Source of the DNA: Marisediminicola antarctica
GTDB taxonomy: Bacteria > Actinomycetota > Actinomycetes > Actinomycetales > Microbacteriaceae
Length of the DNA: 64,000 bases
Reading direction: 5' to 3'
Assembly: GCF_009930795.1 (NCBI RefSeq)
Contig: NZ_CP017146.1
Span: 3,162,001-3,226,000, forward strand
The notes beneath the pieces were generated by a model that did not search any database, was not told the origin of the DNA, and saw nothing but the letters and a program-made list of their open reading frames with translations. Position 1 is the stretch's first letter, and the number at the start of each line of letters is the position of its first letter. Shown one piece after another: positions 33,308-41,760 of this stretch. A program made the position numbers and the translations under genes.

Positions 33308-34906
33308 CTAACGGTAGGTCGGAGCTGCCGGCAGCCCGAAGAACTGCTCGAGAGTCTGCACCCCGGTGCGCTTCATGGTCCGGGAGAGCTCCTGGCCGAC
33401 GTAGCGATAGTGCCACGGCTCGAACTCGTAGCCGGTGATGTGGGTCAGGCCCTGCGGATAGCGCAAGATGTACCCGAACCGGTGGGAATTCTGGGCAAGC
33501 CATCGGCCCTGGGTCGTCGACCCGAAACACTGCTCAATGATGCATGAGGAGCCGTAGCTGATGTCTGCCGCCAGCCCGGTCTGGTGCTCGCTGTGTCCCG
33601 GCCTCGCGCTCTTGAGCTCCGCGCCAGCCTGGCCGTACAGCCGGGTGTAGTACGCGTGACCCTCGGCCTGCGACGAGTACGAGCGGTACGCGCTCTGCAG
33701 GCGCAGCGTGCCTGCGCCTTCGGCTTTGGCCGCGGCGAACATCGCCGTGAGGGCGTTCGCCGCCTCGGACCTCAGCAGCGGGGAGTTCGCGTAGGACACA
33801 GGCGGGCGAACGAGGTCCGGTGGAACAAACCCCAACGGATTCAGCGGTCGGAGCTTGTTCACCACCACCGCGATGCTGCGCGGGTCGCTGATGGAACGTG
33901 CGTTTGTGATCGCGCAGTCGACGTTCAGCCCGTGGGCCGACACCACCGACAGCCCCCCGAGCGCCACGCGAGCCGCTGGCGCAAGGCGTGAGACGACCTT
34001 CGTGATCACGGTCGGTGTGCAGATCGATCGGGTGAGGAGAATCGGTGCGCCGTTCACGTGGGCAGCGGGCGCCCCGCTCAGCGCATCCGCGAATTCCGCT
34101 CCAGTCGCCAGCATCACCGCACCGGACTTGCCCGGCCACACCGCATTCGCCACGGCAGCAGAAGTTTCGTAGCGGTCTGCACCTGCCAAGCGAGCGACAG
34201 TCGCGCCGGGCACCACACCGCGAATTGTGGCCTCGACAGCGGCCGAGATGGCGGCCTGGCCTCCCAGCAGGTACACACGTACGGGCTTCAGGCGATCGAG
34301 CTCCACAGCTGTCGGGGCCGAGAGCGCGGCGGGGGCGCTGAGAAGCAGCGGGGCTCCCAGATGAGCTGCCGCAGCGCCGCCGGACAGGGAATCAGCAAAA
34401 GTTGCCCCCGAGGAGATGAACACGGTGTCGGCGGTCACCCACCCCTGTCGCGCGACCGCAGCGGCGGTGTGGTAGCGGTCGGGGCCAGAAACCCGCACGA
34501 CCGAGCTTGCGTAGGCACCCAGTTGACGTTGCGAGTCGGCGCTGATCGCACCGGGTCCACCCAGGACATAGATCTTCGCCGGGCGCAGTCTCTTCAGTTC
34601 GCTCGCGACCTGCTGGGGTATTCCGTATGCGGTCAGGAGCAAGAGGGGCGCGTCCTCGCGCGCCGCTGCCGCACCGCCGGCGACCGCGTCCGCATAGTCG
34701 CGGCCGCTGGCGACGTAGACGGCGTCGACCGGCGCCGTGAACGATGCCCGTGAGATCGCGGCCGATGTCCCATATCGGTCGTCTCCGGCCAGCCTGGTCA
34801 CGCCGCTTGGAGCGAGGGAGACCCCGGCGACGGCCGGGAGCGGCGCCAGGACGACTGACAGCAGGGCGAGCGCGGCGACTGCGATACGCCTGACTGACAC
34901 TGGCAT
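33308..34906 (-). CDS. Secreted CWB2-repeat D-alanyl-D-alanine carboxypeptidase (VanY/M15)
   Basis: Exported cell-wall peptidase. After a signal peptide (residues 1-27) come three cell-wall-binding type 2 repeats of ~95 residues, each opening RLAG/RVSGxDRYxTSAAV (near 38, 135 and 230), then a linker and a VanY-type M15 domain (~360-532). The zinc and catalytic residues are visible in GHSEHQTGLAADI (His, Asp) and EFEPWHYRYVG (Glu, His). It should trim D-Ala from peptidoglycan stems while bound to the wall. The ATG at 34906 has GGAGG 5 bp upstream. It stands alone. Confidence 0.92.
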   Translation of the reverse strand: MPVSVRRIAVAALALLSVVLAPLPAVAGVSLAPSGVTRLAGDDRYGTSAAISRASFTAPVDAVYVASGRDYADAVAGGAAAAREDAPLLLLTAYGIPQQVASELKRLRPAKIYVLGGPGAISADSQRQLGAYASSVVRVSGPDRYHTAAAVARQGWVTADTVFISSGATFADSLSGGAAAAHLGAPLLLSAPAALSAPTAVELDRLKPVRVYLLGGQAAISAAVEATIRGVVPGATVARLAGADRYETSAAVANAVWPGKSGAVMLATGAEFADALSGAPAAHVNGAPILLTRSICTPTVITKVVSRLAPAARVALGGLSVVSAHGLNVDCAITNARSISDPRSIAVVVNKLRPLNPLGFVPPDLVRPPVSYANSPLLRSEAANALTAMFAAAKAEGAGTLRLQSAYRSYSSQAEGHAYYTRLYGQAGAELKSARPGHSEHQTGLAADISYGSSCIIEQCFGSTTQGRWLAQNSHRFGYILRYPQGLTHITGYEFEPWHYRYVGQELSRTMKRTGVQTLEQFFGLPAAPTYR

Positions 34907-34948
34907 GAGACCTCCGGGACGGCGCGAACATCTGATTTGGAGCAGTAC

Positions 34949-35143
34949 TCAGATCTTAGGGCGCGGCGGCACGCCGTGCTGGTGATCGACCCCCGGCATC
35001 ACAGGCGGTTGCCGGTCAGCCTCTCGAACGAATGGTGTGAGCGATCTCCAAGCACCTCCCATGCCCAGGAACAAGGCGACGAGGAGGAGCCCTGAGGAGC
35101 GAAGAACCGTCACACCAGGACTCAGTTCCGAGAATGGCTTCAT
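34949..35143 (-). CDS. Possible small membrane protein, 64 aa
   Basis: The frame from the ATG at 35143 has one hydrophobic segment (VTVLRSSGLLLVALFLGMGGAW) between a short N-terminus and a polar, Pro/His-containing tail. It is protein-like, but I do not recognise it and no good ribosome site is seen; an ATG at 35155 would add four residues. The surrounding gap (34907-35333) is less GC-rich than its neighbours on the right side (about 35160-35280) and shows nothing else I can name. Confidence 0.28.
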   Translation of the reverse strand: MKPFSELSPGVTVLRSSGLLLVALFLGMGGAWRSLTPFVREADRQPPVMPGVDHQHGVPPRPKI

Positions 35144-35333
35144 GCGCAGCACCATATCTGTGAAATTCCCGACTTTGATCGATGTTTCGGCATTCGAGAG
35201 GTGCAGCCGCGATTCAAAAAAGTTGGATCCGGCAGTGCAACTCTCCCGGTATAACGCAGCGAATAGCACTCCACAACGCGACTCCGACAGCGGTCAGCGG
35301 CGCCGCCGCTGATGATCCGCTGCCGGAGCCGAC

Positions 35334-36722
35334 CTAGACCAGGATCGTGATCGGGTTCTCGATCCTCCGCACGAACGCCGCGAGCCACTGCGCCGCGAGC
35401 ACACCGTCGAGCACGCGGTGGTCGGCCGAGAGCGTCACCGTCATGACCGTCCCCACCTCGATCGCCCCATCGACGACTACCGGAAGCTGCCGGGCAACGC
35501 CGACCGCGAGGATCGCCGCCTGCGGCGGGTTGATGATGGCCGAGAACTCGGTGACGCCGTACATGCCGAGATTGGAGACCGCGAAGCTGCCGCCCTCGAG
35601 CTCGTGCTGGCGGAGCTTCCCAGCCCGGGCACGCTCGGCAAGGTCGCCGATCGACCGACTGATCTCGCTGAGCGACAGCGTCTGCACGGAGCGCAGCACC
35701 GGCGTGACCAGACCCCCGTCGATGCCGACCGCGATCGACATGTCGACCGAGTCGTGTCGACGGATCGCTGCATCTCCCCAGGTCGCATTGGCCTCTGGCA
35801 CGTCCTGGAACGCCGCCGCCGCCGCCTTGACCACAAAATCATTGAGCGAGACCTTGACGGAGCCCGCGCTGTTGACGGTCGCACGCAGGGCCATGAGCTT
35901 GTCGACCCGGCAGTCGGCCACGAGGTAGAAGTGCGGAACGGTCGACTTGCTCTCGGTGAGCCTGCGGGCGATCGCCCGGCGCATGGCGGTGTGGGGGATG
36001 TCGACGCCCCCGGACGCCGCGGGAGCGGCGTGAACTGCGACGGCCGGTGCGGGAGCTGCAGCGGCGGGAGCGGCAGCAACGGGAGCGGCTGCAGCAGCCA
36101 CGGCCGGAGCAGCCTGAGCTGCCGGAGCAGCCGCGAGCCCCTCGATGTCGCGCCGCACGATCCGGCCGCCGGGGCCGGTTCCGCTTACGCGGGACAGGTC
36201 CAGCCCGCGTTCCTTGACGAGCCGACGAACCAGCGGGCTCGCGAAACGGCGTTCGCCGCCGCCCTGCGCGCCGCCGGCCTGCTCGTCATCGCCCTGCTCC
36301 TGGCTGCCATCGAGCTCGGTGGGGGCGGACGCGGGCGGGGACTCCCCCGCCTCAGGCGCGGTCTCGGGCTCGGGCGCCGCGGCGGCGACCGCCTCGCTCG
36401 GCACGGCGGCCGCAGCCGGAGCGGTCTCGTTCGACACCGGAGCCGCGGCTGGGCTGTCGCCCAACACGTCGTCGATGTTCTCGCCCTCGGCGCCGACGAC
36501 CGCAATCGGGGTTCCGACGGCGACCGCCTCGCCCTCGGCGACGAGCAACCGCAGCACGGTGCCCTCGGTCTCGGCGGCATATTCGACGATCGCCTTCTCG
36601 GTCTCGACCTCGGCGAGAGGCACGCCGACCGTGATCGCCTGCCCCAGGCTGACGAGCCAGGTCTGGATTGCGGCATCCTCACTGCCCGCGAGCACCTCGG
36701 GCATCCGGATCAGGGTAGCCAT
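35334..36722 (-). CDS. 2-oxoacid dehydrogenase complex, dihydrolipoamide acyltransferase (E2)
   Basis: E2 core of a multienzyme complex that moves the acyl group from E1 via lipoyl-lysine to CoA. The single lipoyl domain (1-75) carries the modified Lys43 in VETEKAIVEY. A long Ala/Pro-rich linker follows, then the peripheral-subunit-binding domain (RRFASPLVRRLVKERGLDLSRVSGTGPGGRI) and a second Ala-rich linker. The catalytic domain has the His and Asp of SADHRVLDGVLAAQW. The E1 stop and E2 start share the codon junction at 36722, so they are coupled. No E3 gene is present, so the complex must borrow the housekeeping lipoamide dehydrogenase. Branched-chain, acetoin or other oxoacid substrates are all possible. 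Confidence 0.92.
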   Translation of the reverse strand: MATLIRMPEVLAGSEDAAIQTWLVSLGQAITVGVPLAEVETEKAIVEYAAETEGTVLRLLVAEGEAVAVGTPIAVVGAEGENIDDVLGDSPAAAPVSNETAPAAAAVPSEAVAAAAPEPETAPEAGESPPASAPTELDGSQEQGDDEQAGGAQGGGERRFASPLVRRLVKERGLDLSRVSGTGPGGRIVRRDIEGLAAAPAAQAAPAVAAAAAPVAAAPAAAAPAPAVAVHAAPAASGGVDIPHTAMRRAIARRLTESKSTVPHFYLVADCRVDKLMALRATVNSAGSVKVSLNDFVVKAAAAAFQDVPEANATWGDAAIRRHDSVDMSIAVGIDGGLVTPVLRSVQTLSLSEISRSIGDLAERARAGKLRQHELEGGSFAVSNLGMYGVTEFSAIINPPQAAILAVGVARQLPVVVDGAIEVGTVMTVTLSADHRVLDGVLAAQWLAAFVRRIENPITILV

Positions 36723-38908
36723 CAGCGCTCTCCCATTCCACGGCGCACGCGCTCGAGGCCGGCGACGACCTCCTCGGTGCGGGCGATCGCGGCCCGCTCC
36801 AGAACGCGGGAGATGCTCGGCGAGGCCTCGCCCCCCGTCACTCGCTCGATCGGCTGGTCCAACCAGTCGAAGAAGCGTCGCTGGATCTCGTCCGCGAGCC
36901 AGCCGCCGTACGAGGTGCCGCGTGCTCCCTGTTCGACGATGAGAACGGCGTTGGTCTTGCGGATACTCTCGCCGATGGTGTCCCAGTCGAGCGAGGCCGC
37001 GTCGAGCCAGCGCAGGTCGATGACCTCGGCATCGATGCCGGTCTGCTCGACCGCCTCGAGGCTGTGACGCACCATCGACAGATAGCTGATGACCGTGACG
37101 TCGTTGCCGACGCGGCGGATGCCGGCCTTGCCGAAGGGCAGCTGGTAGTCGAGGTCGCCGGTCGGCACCTCGTCGGTCTGACCGTAGAGGTCGACGTGCT
37201 CGATCACGAGCACCGGGTCCTGCAGTGCAAGCGCCGCGTTCATCAGGCCGATGTAGTCGGCCGCCGTGGATGGGGCCACGATGCGCCAGCCCGGGCTCGT
37301 GGCGAAAATGCCGGCCGGGTCCATCAGGTGCTGGGAGCCGTAGCCGGAGCCCATCGCGACCTTCGTGCGCAGAACGAGGGGCACGGGGTTCACGCCGCCG
37401 AACATGTGGCGGGCCTTGCCGATCTGGTTGAACACCTGGTCGGCGGCGACCCAGAGGAAGTCGGGGTACATGAACTCGACGACGGGGCGGAAGCGGCCGT
37501 CGAGCGCCATGCCGCCGCCGAGGCCGGCGAACGCGTTCTCGCTGATCGGCGTGCCGAGCACGCGGTCGGGATAGCGCTTCGACAGTCCCTTCGTGGCGCC
37601 GTTCGTGCCGCCGCTCAACCGGTGGATGTCCTCGCCCATGAGCACGATCCGCTCGTCCTCGCCCATGCGGCGGTCCATGACCGAGGCCACCGCATCCACG
37701 AACTTCTTGCGCTCCACCTCGCCGTCGTAGTCCAGCGGATCGAGGGTGCGCGCCTCGGCAAGCTCACTCGTGTCGCCGCGCAGACCGACGTCGACGAAGT
37801 CGGTGTCGGGCCAGAGATCGGGGAGGATGCGGCGCTTGCCGGCCGAGTCCGGGTCGGCCTCGGTGAGCTGCGCGGCGGCATCCGCCATGGCGGCCAGCGC
37901 CTGGTCCCGAACGGATGCGACGCCCGCTTCGTCGATGAGCCCGAGGGCGATCATCTCCTTGGCCACCCGCTCGAGGGGGTCGCGGGCACGCCACGAGGCC
38001 TCCTCTTCCTTCGAGCGATAGCCGAACGCGCTTCCGGGGTAGGCGCCGTTCTGGTGGAAGAAGCGGTAGACCTCGAGCTCGACGACGGCGGGGCCGCCGC
38101 CCGTGCGCATCACCTCTCCGGCCTGTTGCATCGCGAGATGCACCGCGAGCGGGTCCATTCCGTCGACGCGCCAGGAGGGGATGCCGAAGCCGAGGCCGCG
38201 GCCGGACAGCCGGGGCTCACCGGTGGCCTCTGCCACCGTGGTCGACACGGCGTAGAGGTTGTTCTCGATCATGAAGGCGAACGGCAGCTTCCAGGCAGCG
38301 GCAAGATTCATCGTCTCGAGCACGGAGCCGATGTTGACGGCGCCGTCGCCGAAGTAGCTGAGCGTGATGTCGCTCGTGCCGGAGTGCTTCTGCGCCCAGG
38401 CATTGCCGGCGCCAAGCGGCACCCCGCCGCCGACGATCGCGTTGGTGCCGAGGGCGCCCGCCTCGAACCACTGCAGGTGCATCGAGCCGCCACGGCCGGC
38501 GCAATAGCCCTGGGCGAGGCCGAGGATCTCGGCGAGGGTGCGCTGCAGCACGGTCTGGATCGACTCGCTCACGAGGTTCGTCAGGTCGAGCTCGCCCGCG
38601 GAGACGTGGGTGATCGCCTTGGCGAGAAACTGGTGATGGCCTCGGTGGGAGCCGTTGATGGCGTCAGTCGAACTCAGGCCAACGATGGAGCCGACGGCGC
38701 CGCCCTCCTGGCCGATGCTCGAGTGCGCCGGTCCGTGCACGAGACCCTCGCCCGCGAGGTCGAGCACGGTCTCCTCGAAGGCACGGATGAGGTGGAGTTC
38801 GACGAGCATCGCCGCGAGAAGCTTCGGGTCGGCCGCCTTCCAGTCCGCGGGCGTGGTGGTGATCTGCACCCAGGGGGCCGCAGGATCCAATCGGCGCGTT
38901 TTCGGCAT
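36722..38908 (-). CDS. 2-oxoacid dehydrogenase E1, fused alpha and beta subunits
   Basis: Thiamine-diphosphate enzyme that decarboxylates a 2-oxoacid and passes the acyl group to E2. At 728 residues it fuses both halves: the alpha part (~30-365) has YCAGRGGSMHL and the ThDP motif GDGAVNIGSVLETMNLAAAW..ENN, while the beta part (~400-728) starts MDRRMGEDERIVLMGEDI and has EFMYPDFLWVAADQVFNQIGKARHM and VIEHVDLYG. Separate alpha and beta genes are more usual. The promoter lies in 38909-39072 with two TTGGATCC-type palindromes, shared with the divergent VOC-regulator-aldehyde dehydrogenase operon. Confidence 0.92.
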   Translation of the reverse strand: MPKTRRLDPAAPWVQITTTPADWKAADPKLLAAMLVELHLIRAFEETVLDLAGEGLVHGPAHSSIGQEGGAVGSIVGLSSTDAINGSHRGHHQFLAKAITHVSAGELDLTNLVSESIQTVLQRTLAEILGLAQGYCAGRGGSMHLQWFEAGALGTNAIVGGGVPLGAGNAWAQKHSGTSDITLSYFGDGAVNIGSVLETMNLAAAWKLPFAFMIENNLYAVSTTVAEATGEPRLSGRGLGFGIPSWRVDGMDPLAVHLAMQQAGEVMRTGGGPAVVELEVYRFFHQNGAYPGSAFGYRSKEEEASWRARDPLERVAKEMIALGLIDEAGVASVRDQALAAMADAAAQLTEADPDSAGKRRILPDLWPDTDFVDVGLRGDTSELAEARTLDPLDYDGEVERKKFVDAVASVMDRRMGEDERIVLMGEDIHRLSGGTNGATKGLSKRYPDRVLGTPISENAFAGLGGGMALDGRFRPVVEFMYPDFLWVAADQVFNQIGKARHMFGGVNPVPLVLRTKVAMGSGYGSQHLMDPAGIFATSPGWRIVAPSTAADYIGLMNAALALQDPVLVIEHVDLYGQTDEVPTGDLDYQLPFGKAGIRRVGNDVTVISYLSMVRHSLEAVEQTGIDAEVIDLRWLDAASLDWDTIGESIRKTNAVLIVEQGARGTSYGGWLADEIQRRFFDWLDQPIERVTGGEASPSISRVLERAAIARTEEVVAGLERVRRGMGER

Positions 38909-38980
38909 CGTTCCTCATTTCTCCATTGAAAATCGGTCGGCCCGTGTGTCACGGGGCGGGTCCACTGCCCACCATACTTC

Positions 38981-38997
38981 TTGATTGCATCCAATCA
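38981..38997. promoter_or_regulatory. Operator-like palindrome, site A of a shared motif
   Basis: TTGATTGCATCCAATCA has perfect TGATTG/CAATCA arms around CATC. It resembles site B (39047-39060) and the site before the SDR operon (48657-48666); the common core reads TTGGATSCAA. It lies 73 bp upstream of the E1 start. Confidence 0.6.
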
Positions 38998-39046
38998 CAA
39001 CAGGAAATCTCAAACCCACGCCGTAATTTCTCGGTTCTCGCGTTAT

Positions 39047-39060
39047 AGTGGATCCAATCA
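39047..39060. promoter_or_regulatory. Operator-like palindrome, site B of a shared motif
   Basis: AGTGGATCCAATCA, directly before the AAGGAGG of the VOC gene. Its reverse complement TGATTGGATCCACT matches site A closely. A repressor here would block the VOC-regulator-aldehyde dehydrogenase transcript. Confidence 0.6.
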
Positions 39061-39072
39061 AGGAGGATTGGC

Positions 39073-39600
39073 ATGGGAATTCCGGGCCTGCGCGGCACCG
39101 AGCACATCGGCTTCACCGTGCCCGACCTCGACGAGGCGGACGACTTCTTCGTCAGGGTGATCGGCTGTGACCGCATCTATACACTCGGTCCCTACCGCGA
39201 CGACACAGGCACCTGGATGGCCGACCACCTGAACGTGCACCCGCGCACCATCATGCGTGAGCTGCGGTTCTACCGCTGCGGCACGGGCCCCAACTTCGAG
39301 ATCTTCCAGTACGACGCTGCCGACGAGCAGCGATCCCAGCCTCGTAACAGCGACCTCGGTGGCCACCACCTCGGCTTTTACGTCGACGACCTGGACGTGG
39401 CGCTCGAGCACCTGCGCAGCAACAACGTGCGCATCCTGGGCGAGCCCACCTCGAGCTCCCGGTACAGCGAGGGCCAGCGCTGGGTCTACTTCCTGAGTCC
39501 GTGGGGGATGCAGTTCGAGCTCGTCTCCTTCCCGAACGGCAAGGCCTACGAGGAGGACGCGCCGGTGCTGCTGTGGCACCCGGTGCGGCCCGGCGAGTGA
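39073..39600 (+). CDS. VOC (glyoxalase/dioxygenase fold) family protein
   Basis: Vicinal-oxygen-chelate protein of 175 residues with two beta-alpha-beta-beta-beta modules. Probable metal ligands are His in GTEHIGFTV (~12), Glu in NFEIFQYD, His in GGHHLGFYV and Glu in MQFELVSFP. The family includes isomerases, lyases, epimerases and ring-cleaving dioxygenases, so the reaction cannot be named. AAGGAGG lies 6 bp before the ATG at 39073. It is the first gene of an operon with an FCD regulator (10 bp on) and an aldehyde dehydrogenase. Confidence 0.87.
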   Translation: MGIPGLRGTEHIGFTVPDLDEADDFFVRVIGCDRIYTLGPYRDDTGTWMADHLNVHPRTIMRELRFYRCGTGPNFEIFQYDAADEQRSQPRNSDLGGHHLGFYVDDLDVALEHLRSNNVRILGEPTSSSRYSEGQRWVYFLSPWGMQFELVSFPNGKAYEEDAPVLLWHPVRPGE

Positions 39601-39610
39601 GGATTGCCTG

Positions 39611-40300
39611 ATGAGCAAACCAGCCACCCGTGACGGCAACGCGAGCACCCGCATCGCCGACAGCATCCGAGCCAGCATCCTCGCCGGTGACTACCCGCCC
39701 GACACGAGGATCCGCCAGGAGGACGTCGCCGAGAGGTTCGGCGCGAGCAGGCTGCCGGTGCGTGAGGCCCTGCGCGTTCTCGAGTCCGACGGGCTCGTGC
39801 GCCTCGTCGCCAACACGGGCGCCTGGGTCAACCGGCTGACCCTTGCCGAATGCGAGGAGATCTACCAGACCCGCGAGCGCCTCGAGCCGCTACTGCTGCG
39901 CTATGCGATGCCCCACCTCGACGACGACCGGCTCGACCGCCTCGATGAGCTGGCCAGGGCGATGGAGGAGACGACCGAGGTCGAGGAGTTTCTACGGCTC
40001 GACCGCGAATTCCACCTCTCCTCGTACGAGCCGGGCAACACCCATATTCTCGGCGACCTCGTGCACCGGCTCTGGAACTCCACCCAGTACTACCGCCGCG
40101 CCTACACGATGCTCCTCGACGACAACCGTCGGCGGATCATGCACGATGAGCACCATCTGCTCACGACCGCTTTGCGTGAGGGTGACGCCGACGGCGCCGA
40201 GCGCGTCGTCGAGTCACACATCCGCCGCACCCGGCTCCAGCTCGCGCGGCATCCCGAGGTCTTCGACGTCCCCACGAGCCGAGAGGCACATTCCGAATGA
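39611..40300 (+). CDS. GntR family FCD-domain regulator (catabolic island)
   Basis: The winged helix (residues ~10-75: IRASILAGDYPPDTRIRQEDVAERFGASRLPVREALRVLESDGLV) is a classical GntR head. The FCD domain follows, with metal/ligand residues in LDREFHLSSYEPG, HDEHHLLTTALREGD and ERVVESHIRRTR. The protein has 229 residues. Regulators of this type usually bind palindromes in their own promoter region, so the TTGGATCC-type sites at 39 kb and 48.7 kb are the likely targets, and an intermediate of the island's pathway the likely inducer (inference). Confidence 0.92.
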   Translation: MSKPATRDGNASTRIADSIRASILAGDYPPDTRIRQEDVAERFGASRLPVREALRVLESDGLVRLVANTGAWVNRLTLAECEEIYQTRERLEPLLLRYAMPHLDDDRLDRLDELARAMEETTEVEEFLRLDREFHLSSYEPGNTHILGDLVHRLWNSTQYYRRAYTMLLDDNRRRIMHDEHHLLTTALREGDADGAERVVESHIRRTRLQLARHPEVFDVPTSREAHSE

Positions 40301-40310
40301 AAGGCACCCC

Positions 40311-41687
40311 ATGGCGATCGCGACCGTAAACCCCACCACAGGACTGACCGAGCAGGAGTTCGAGGCACACACCGCCGACGAGGTCGAGCACCGGATCGGC
40401 GAGGCGGATGCCGCCCACGCGGCCCTGCGCGCCACCGACTACCCCGAGCGGGCCGACTGGATGCGAGCCGCCGCCGAGCTGATCGAGGGCGACCTCGACG
40501 AGCTTGCGACGCTCCTGACGGTGGAGATGGGCAAGCCCATCGCACAGTCGAGGGCGGAGGTGCTCAAGTGTGCGAAGAACATGCGCTTCTATGCCGACCA
40601 CGCCTCGGACTTCCTCGCCGACGAGCAGCTCGCCGACCCCGCGGCCGTCAACGCGAGCAGCGCCTGGACGAGGTACGACCCGCTCGGCGTCGTGCTCGCG
40701 GTGATGCCGTGGAACTACCCGCTCTGGCAGGTCATCCGCTTCGCCGCGCCCGCGCTCATGGCTGGCAACACGGGTCTGCTCAAGCACGCCTCGAACGTGC
40801 CGCAGACCGCGATCTATCTGGACACCCTGTTCGAGCGCGGCGGCTTCCCGACCGGCTCGTTCCGCACCCTTCTCATCGGCGCACGCGAGGTTGCCGCGGT
40901 GATCCAGGACCCTCGGGTCAAGGCGGTGACCCTCACCGGTTCCGAGCCCGCGGGGCGCTCGGTCGCCGCCGTCGCCGGCGAGCAGGTGAAGAAGGCCGTG
41001 CTCGAGCTCGGCGGATCCGACCCGTTCATCGTCATGCCCTCGGCAGACCTTGACGCGGCATCCAGCACCGCAGTGAAGGCGCGGGTGTCGAACAACGGTC
41101 AATCCTGCATCGCCGGCAAGCGGTTCATCGTGCACACCGACGTGTACGACGAGTTCGCCCGGCTGTTCGGCGAGAAGATGGCCGCGCTCACCGTCGGCGA
41201 CCCGATGGACGAGGCCACCGACGTCGGCCCGCTCGCCACCGAGACCGGCCGCGACGAGATTGCGGAGCTCGTGGCGGATGCCGTGGCGAAGGGTGCCGAG
41301 GTCGTTACCGGCGGCCGGGCACCCGACCGCGCCGGCTGGTTCTACGAACCGACCGTGCTCGCCGGGCTCACGAGCGACATGCGCCTCGTGATGGAGGAGG
41401 CCTTCGGACCGGTCGCCACGCTGTACCGGGTCGCCGACCGTGACGAGGCAGTCGCGATCGCGAACCAGACGACCTTCGGCCTGAGCTCCTCGGTCTGGAC
41501 CAGCGACGCCACTGAGGAGTCGTTCTTCGTGCGCGCGGTGGATGCCGGCGCCGTGTTCATCAACGGCATGACGGTGTCGTACCCCGAGCTGCCGTTCGGC
41601 GGCATCAAGGATTCCGGCTACGGACGCGAGCTCGCCGCGGCGGGCATCCAGGAGTTCTGCAACCTGAAGACGGTGTGGAAAGCCTGA
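40311..41687 (+). CDS. NAD(P)-dependent aldehyde dehydrogenase (succinate-semialdehyde type)
   Basis: Oxidises an aldehyde to the acid. The 458-residue protein carries PWNYPLWQ (Asn135), the general base in LELGGSDP (Glu232) and the nucleophile Cys266 in NNGQSCIAGKR. The sequence is closest in style to GabD/Sad-type succinate-semialdehyde dehydrogenases, but the true substrate is set by the unknown pathway. The ATG at 40311 starts MAIATVNPTTG, 10 bp after the regulator stop; a longer in-frame reading runs inside the regulator gene in another frame and is spurious. Confidence 0.93.
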   Translation: MAIATVNPTTGLTEQEFEAHTADEVEHRIGEADAAHAALRATDYPERADWMRAAAELIEGDLDELATLLTVEMGKPIAQSRAEVLKCAKNMRFYADHASDFLADEQLADPAAVNASSAWTRYDPLGVVLAVMPWNYPLWQVIRFAAPALMAGNTGLLKHASNVPQTAIYLDTLFERGGFPTGSFRTLLIGAREVAAVIQDPRVKAVTLTGSEPAGRSVAAVAGEQVKKAVLELGGSDPFIVMPSADLDAASSTAVKARVSNNGQSCIAGKRFIVHTDVYDEFARLFGEKMAALTVGDPMDEATDVGPLATETGRDEIAELVADAVAKGAEVVTGGRAPDRAGWFYEPTVLAGLTSDMRLVMEEAFGPVATLYRVADRDEAVAIANQTTFGLSSSVWTSDATEESFFVRAVDAGAVFINGMTVSYPELPFGGIKDSGYGRELAAAGIQEFCNLKTVWKA

Positions 41688-41706
41688 TCCGGCGGCGCTG
41701 AAGGCG

Positions 41707-41750
41707 GCACACAGAAGGGGCGGGCCCGCGGGCCCGCCCCTTCTGTGTGC
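41707..41750. terminator. 44-bp perfect palindrome between convergent genes, likely bidirectional terminator
   Basis: Two exact 22-bp arms meet with no spacer; the centre is CCCGCGGG and the outer ends are GCACACAG/CTGTGTGC. It lies 19 bp after the aldehyde-dehydrogenase stop and 10 bp before the M24 gene's stop. In RNA it would form a very stable hairpin from either strand. There is no long U-run, so it is probably of the GC-rich actinobacterial type. Confidence 0.75.
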
Positions 41751-41760
41751 ACCGGCTCGG

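Noticed and set aside
37064-38929. A 621-codon open frame opposite the E1 fusion gene
   Set aside because: Antisense shadow; low-complexity and without motifs, while the other strand carries intact ThDP motifs.
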